8,873 nucleotides of DNA, from assembly GCA_024642645.1 (NCBI GenBank), contig JAHEAS010000098.1, positions 1 through 8,873 on the forward strand. The letters run 5' to 3'. A model generated the notes under the pieces. The model was not told the origin of the DNA. It ran no database searches and saw nothing but the letters and a program-made list of their open reading frames with translations. Both the position numbers and the translations under genes were made by a program. Source of the DNA: Saprospirales bacterium (GTDB lineage: Bacteria; Bacteroidota; Bacteroidia; Chitinophagales; Saprospiraceae). This document shows positions 7,148 to 8,873 of the stretch, piece after piece; position 1 is the first letter of the stretch; each line of letters begins with the position of its first letter.

Positions 7148-8785
7148 ATGAGTACGACTAATTCAACCGTTAATCCACCAAAAACAGCTGTTAAAAAGAT
7201 AAATACTGCTGTCAAGCCTGTAGCCAAACCAGCTGCTAAATCAGATGCTATTCAATTAGTAAAGGCTGTAGCCAAACCTGCTGCAAAAACAACAGTAAAG
7301 CCACCCCAAAAAGTAACGACAAGGCCATTAAGTGGTATATCCGATATCCGACGTTTTTTCTATAGAAATGAAACACCGATTTATTTCATAAGTGCTACCA
7401 ACTTCAACCTCTTGGGGGCCGACGAATGGATTAAGGGATTCAAGTTCATCACTTATATTGAATGTTTTGACGGCCTTCACTCCAACGTTTTTTCTCCAAA
7501 GGAAGAACTGCCACACGAAGAGTTCCAGAGTATCGAGGACATCAACAATTACCTGTTGAAGCATCCGGAGGTGATTAACTATATCAAGAAACACAAGAAA
7601 AAGGGCCAGCAAGACAAGGTGCTTTTTCTGATGTTTGACGAAAAGACAGAGGCACTTGCCAAGAAATTGGGTCTGGAAATCATGTTTCCTTCTGCTGAAA
7701 TGCGAACCTTCATGGACAATAAGGTGAACACCAACCGTATCGCTGAAAAAGCGGGCGTGCCATGTGTACCTTATGTGCTTTCCAATGTGAAGGACTTCAA
7801 ACATTTGCGGAGCGTGTCTAAAAAATTGGGCGACCACCTCGTTATCCAAACACCTTTTGGAGATTCTGGCCACACCACATTTTTCATCTCAGATGAAAAG
7901 GATTACAAAAAGTATGCAACGGAGATAGAAAAGGAAAAAGAGGTAAAAATCATGAAGCGCATCAATTGCCGTGGCTCGGCTATCGAAGCCTGTGTGACAC
8001 GCCATGGAACCGTCGTTGCTCCGCTAATGACCGAATTGGTTGGGTTCAAAGAACTGACACCGTACAAAGGTGGATGGTGTGGAAATGAAATTTATGCTGG
8101 TGCTTTTACCCCCGAAATACGGGAAAATGCCAGAAAATATACTCAACTTTTTGGCGACCAACTCCGGAAGGAAGGCTATAAAGGCTACTTCGAGCTGGAC
8201 TTCTTGATTGACCAGGATGACCAGAGCGTTTACCTCGGCGAGCTGAACCCAAGGGTCACGGGCGCCAGTTCCATTACCAACCATGCCGTATTTGCCCTTT
8301 CCGATGCACCGCTTTTTATCTTCCATATTCTTGAATGGATGAACCAGGAATATCAACTGGATGTGAATGCGCTCAACGAACGTTGGGGTAATCCTGATAA
8401 TATTGATTCGTGGAGCCAGCTGGTTGTTAAGCACACCGAAGACAGTATCGAATATGTGACAGAAGCGCCCCAATCAGGCATCTGGCGATTGCAGGATGAT
8501 GGTACCATGCTATTCGACCGTATGGACACCCACCGTCGCTATGTGGAGTTGGACCATGAAGCCTTTTTTCTAAGGATAACCCGGAAGGGCGACTACTTGT
8601 ACGAGGGCGCCGACATGGGTATTCTCGTGATGCGTGGGCGATTGATGACCGATGATTTCAAACTGACCAAACGTGCTGAAAAATGGATAAATGCAGTGCG
8701 TGAAAACTACAAATCCGTACCACCAGCAAAGCCCGCTGAAATAGCGGAGCGGATAGTTGAGTCAGGTGGATTTAAGTACATGTAA
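7148..8785 (+). CDS. ATP-grasp ligase-like protein with Lys/Ala/Pro-rich N-terminal tail
   Basis: This 545-residue protein has the ATP-grasp fold of biotin carboxylase and carbamoyl-phosphate synthase relatives, which activate a carboxylate as an acyl phosphate and join it to an amine or other nucleophile. Evidence includes FMDNKVNTNRIAEKAGVP from residue 188, the glycine-rich ATP loop TPFGDSG (235-241), and the metal-binding pair ELDFLID (349-355) with GELNPRVTGASS around Glu365 and Asn367. No biotin-carrier or carboxyltransferase domain is present, so a ligase role is more likely than a carboxylase. The first 55 residues are low complexity and contain VAKPAAK twice (25-31 and 41-47), like a flexible tail or linker; the folded part starts near residue 60. 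The ATG at 7148 is the chosen start. If a later start were used, the tail would be lost, but the tail shares the gene's reading frame and codon style. The gene ends in two in-frame stops (TAA, TAG). It closes the block, 62 bases after the decarboxylase, which suggests that it acts on the amine product. The substrates are unknown. Confidence 0.85.
   Translation: MSTTNSTVNPPKTAVKKINTAVKPVAKPAAKSDAIQLVKAVAKPAAKTTVKPPQKVTTRPLSGISDIRRFFYRNETPIYFISATNFNLLGADEWIKGFKFITYIECFDGLHSNVFSPKEELPHEEFQSIEDINNYLLKHPEVINYIKKHKKKGQQDKVLFLMFDEKTEALAKKLGLEIMFPSAEMRTFMDNKVNTNRIAEKAGVPCVPYVLSNVKDFKHLRSVSKKLGDHLVIQTPFGDSGHTTFFISDEKDYKKYATEIEKEKEVKIMKRINCRGSAIEACVTRHGTVVAPLMTELVGFKELTPYKGGWCGNEIYAGAFTPEIRENARKYTQLFGDQLRKEGYKGYFELDFLIDQDDQSVYLGELNPRVTGASSITNHAVFALSDAPLFIFHILEWMNQEYQLDVNALNERWGNPDNIDSWSQLVVKHTEDSIEYVTEAPQSGIWRLQDDGTMLFDRMDTHRRYVELDHEAFFLRITRKGDYLYEGADMGILVMRGRLMTDDFKLTKRAEKWINAVRENYKSVPPAKPAEIAERIVESGGFKYM
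7220..7288 (+). repeat. Repeated VAKPAAK-coding segment in the ATP-grasp N-terminal tail
   Basis: The 21-base segments at 7220-7240 and 7268-7288 both encode VAKPAAK and differ only at synonymous third positions. Shared protein sequence with diverged codons suggests an old internal duplication kept for its composition. Such Lys/Ala/Pro tails are usually disordered and can bind nucleic acid or acidic partners. Confidence 0.75.
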
Positions 8786-8796
8786 TAGCGAGTGGC

Positions 8797-8812
8797 TGCC
8801 AATTCATTGGCA
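8797..8812 (+). terminator. Short hairpin after the ATP-grasp gene, weak terminator candidate
   Basis: TGCCAA (8797-8802) pairs with TTGGCA (8807-8812) around a four-base loop, 11 bases after the stop codon. The stem is only six pairs and no T run follows at once (a short T run comes at 8844-8849), so support is limited. The last 60 or so bases of the window hold no visible gene. Confidence 0.35.
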
Positions 8813-8873
8813 TTGCTGAATAAGATGACTGTCACTTTCCTGTGTTTTTCAAACGATGTCTATTTTCAATTTT

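Noticed and set aside
7328..7873. Minus-strand open frame of 181 codons inside the ATP-grasp gene
   Set aside because: It is a shadow of the coding strand, and the plus-strand frame has intact ATP-grasp motifs across the same bases.
7148..8785. Biotin carboxylase subunit of an acyl-CoA carboxylase
   Set aside because: No biotin-carrier domain or carboxyltransferase gene is adjacent, and the neighbours are amine enzymes; only the shared ATP-grasp fold supports that label.

Overview
The window looks like chromosomal DNA from a member of the Bacteroidota. None of the internal starts has a purine-rich Shine-Dalgarno site, the leaders are strongly A/T rich, and the proteins have a Bacteroidota flavour. 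The genus cannot be fixed from this sequence alone. All five genes are on the plus strand.

Region 1 (1-1686) is the 3' part of an M1-family zinc metallopeptidase gene whose beginning lies outside the window. It is visibly richer in G+C than the genes after it, and a strong hairpin follows it (1698-1729). A 322-base gap (1687-2008) then separates it from the next block and probably holds the promoter and leader of that block.

Region 2 (2009-8785) is a compact four-gene block with gaps of 82, 69 and 62 bases: a class III aminotransferase close to 4-aminobutyrate aminotransferase (GabT); a nitrilase-superfamily amidohydrolase with an intact Glu-Lys-Cys triad; a very long (919-residue) fold-type I Orn/Lys/Arg decarboxylase homologue; and an ATP-grasp ligase-like protein with a Lys/Ala/Pro-rich N-terminal tail. 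Same strand and short spacing suggest one transcription unit.

Together the four enzymes read as a pathway for a basic amino acid or a diamine. The decarboxylase would make an amine (agmatine, putrescine or cadaverine). The ATP-grasp protein could attach an acyl or aminoacyl group, the aminotransferase could remove a terminal amine, and the nitrilase homologue could cleave an amide or N-carbamoyl bond. This resembles in logic, but not in protein families, the gamma-glutamyl-putrescine (Puu) route. The pathway is inference; the family assignments are well supported.

The most unusual non-coding feature is an 80-base heptad-periodic inverted repeat that fills nearly all of the gap between the aminotransferase and the nitrilase homologue. 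It starts in the stop codon of the first and ends five bases before the ATG of the second. No tRNA, rRNA, CRISPR array, transposase or phage gene was seen.
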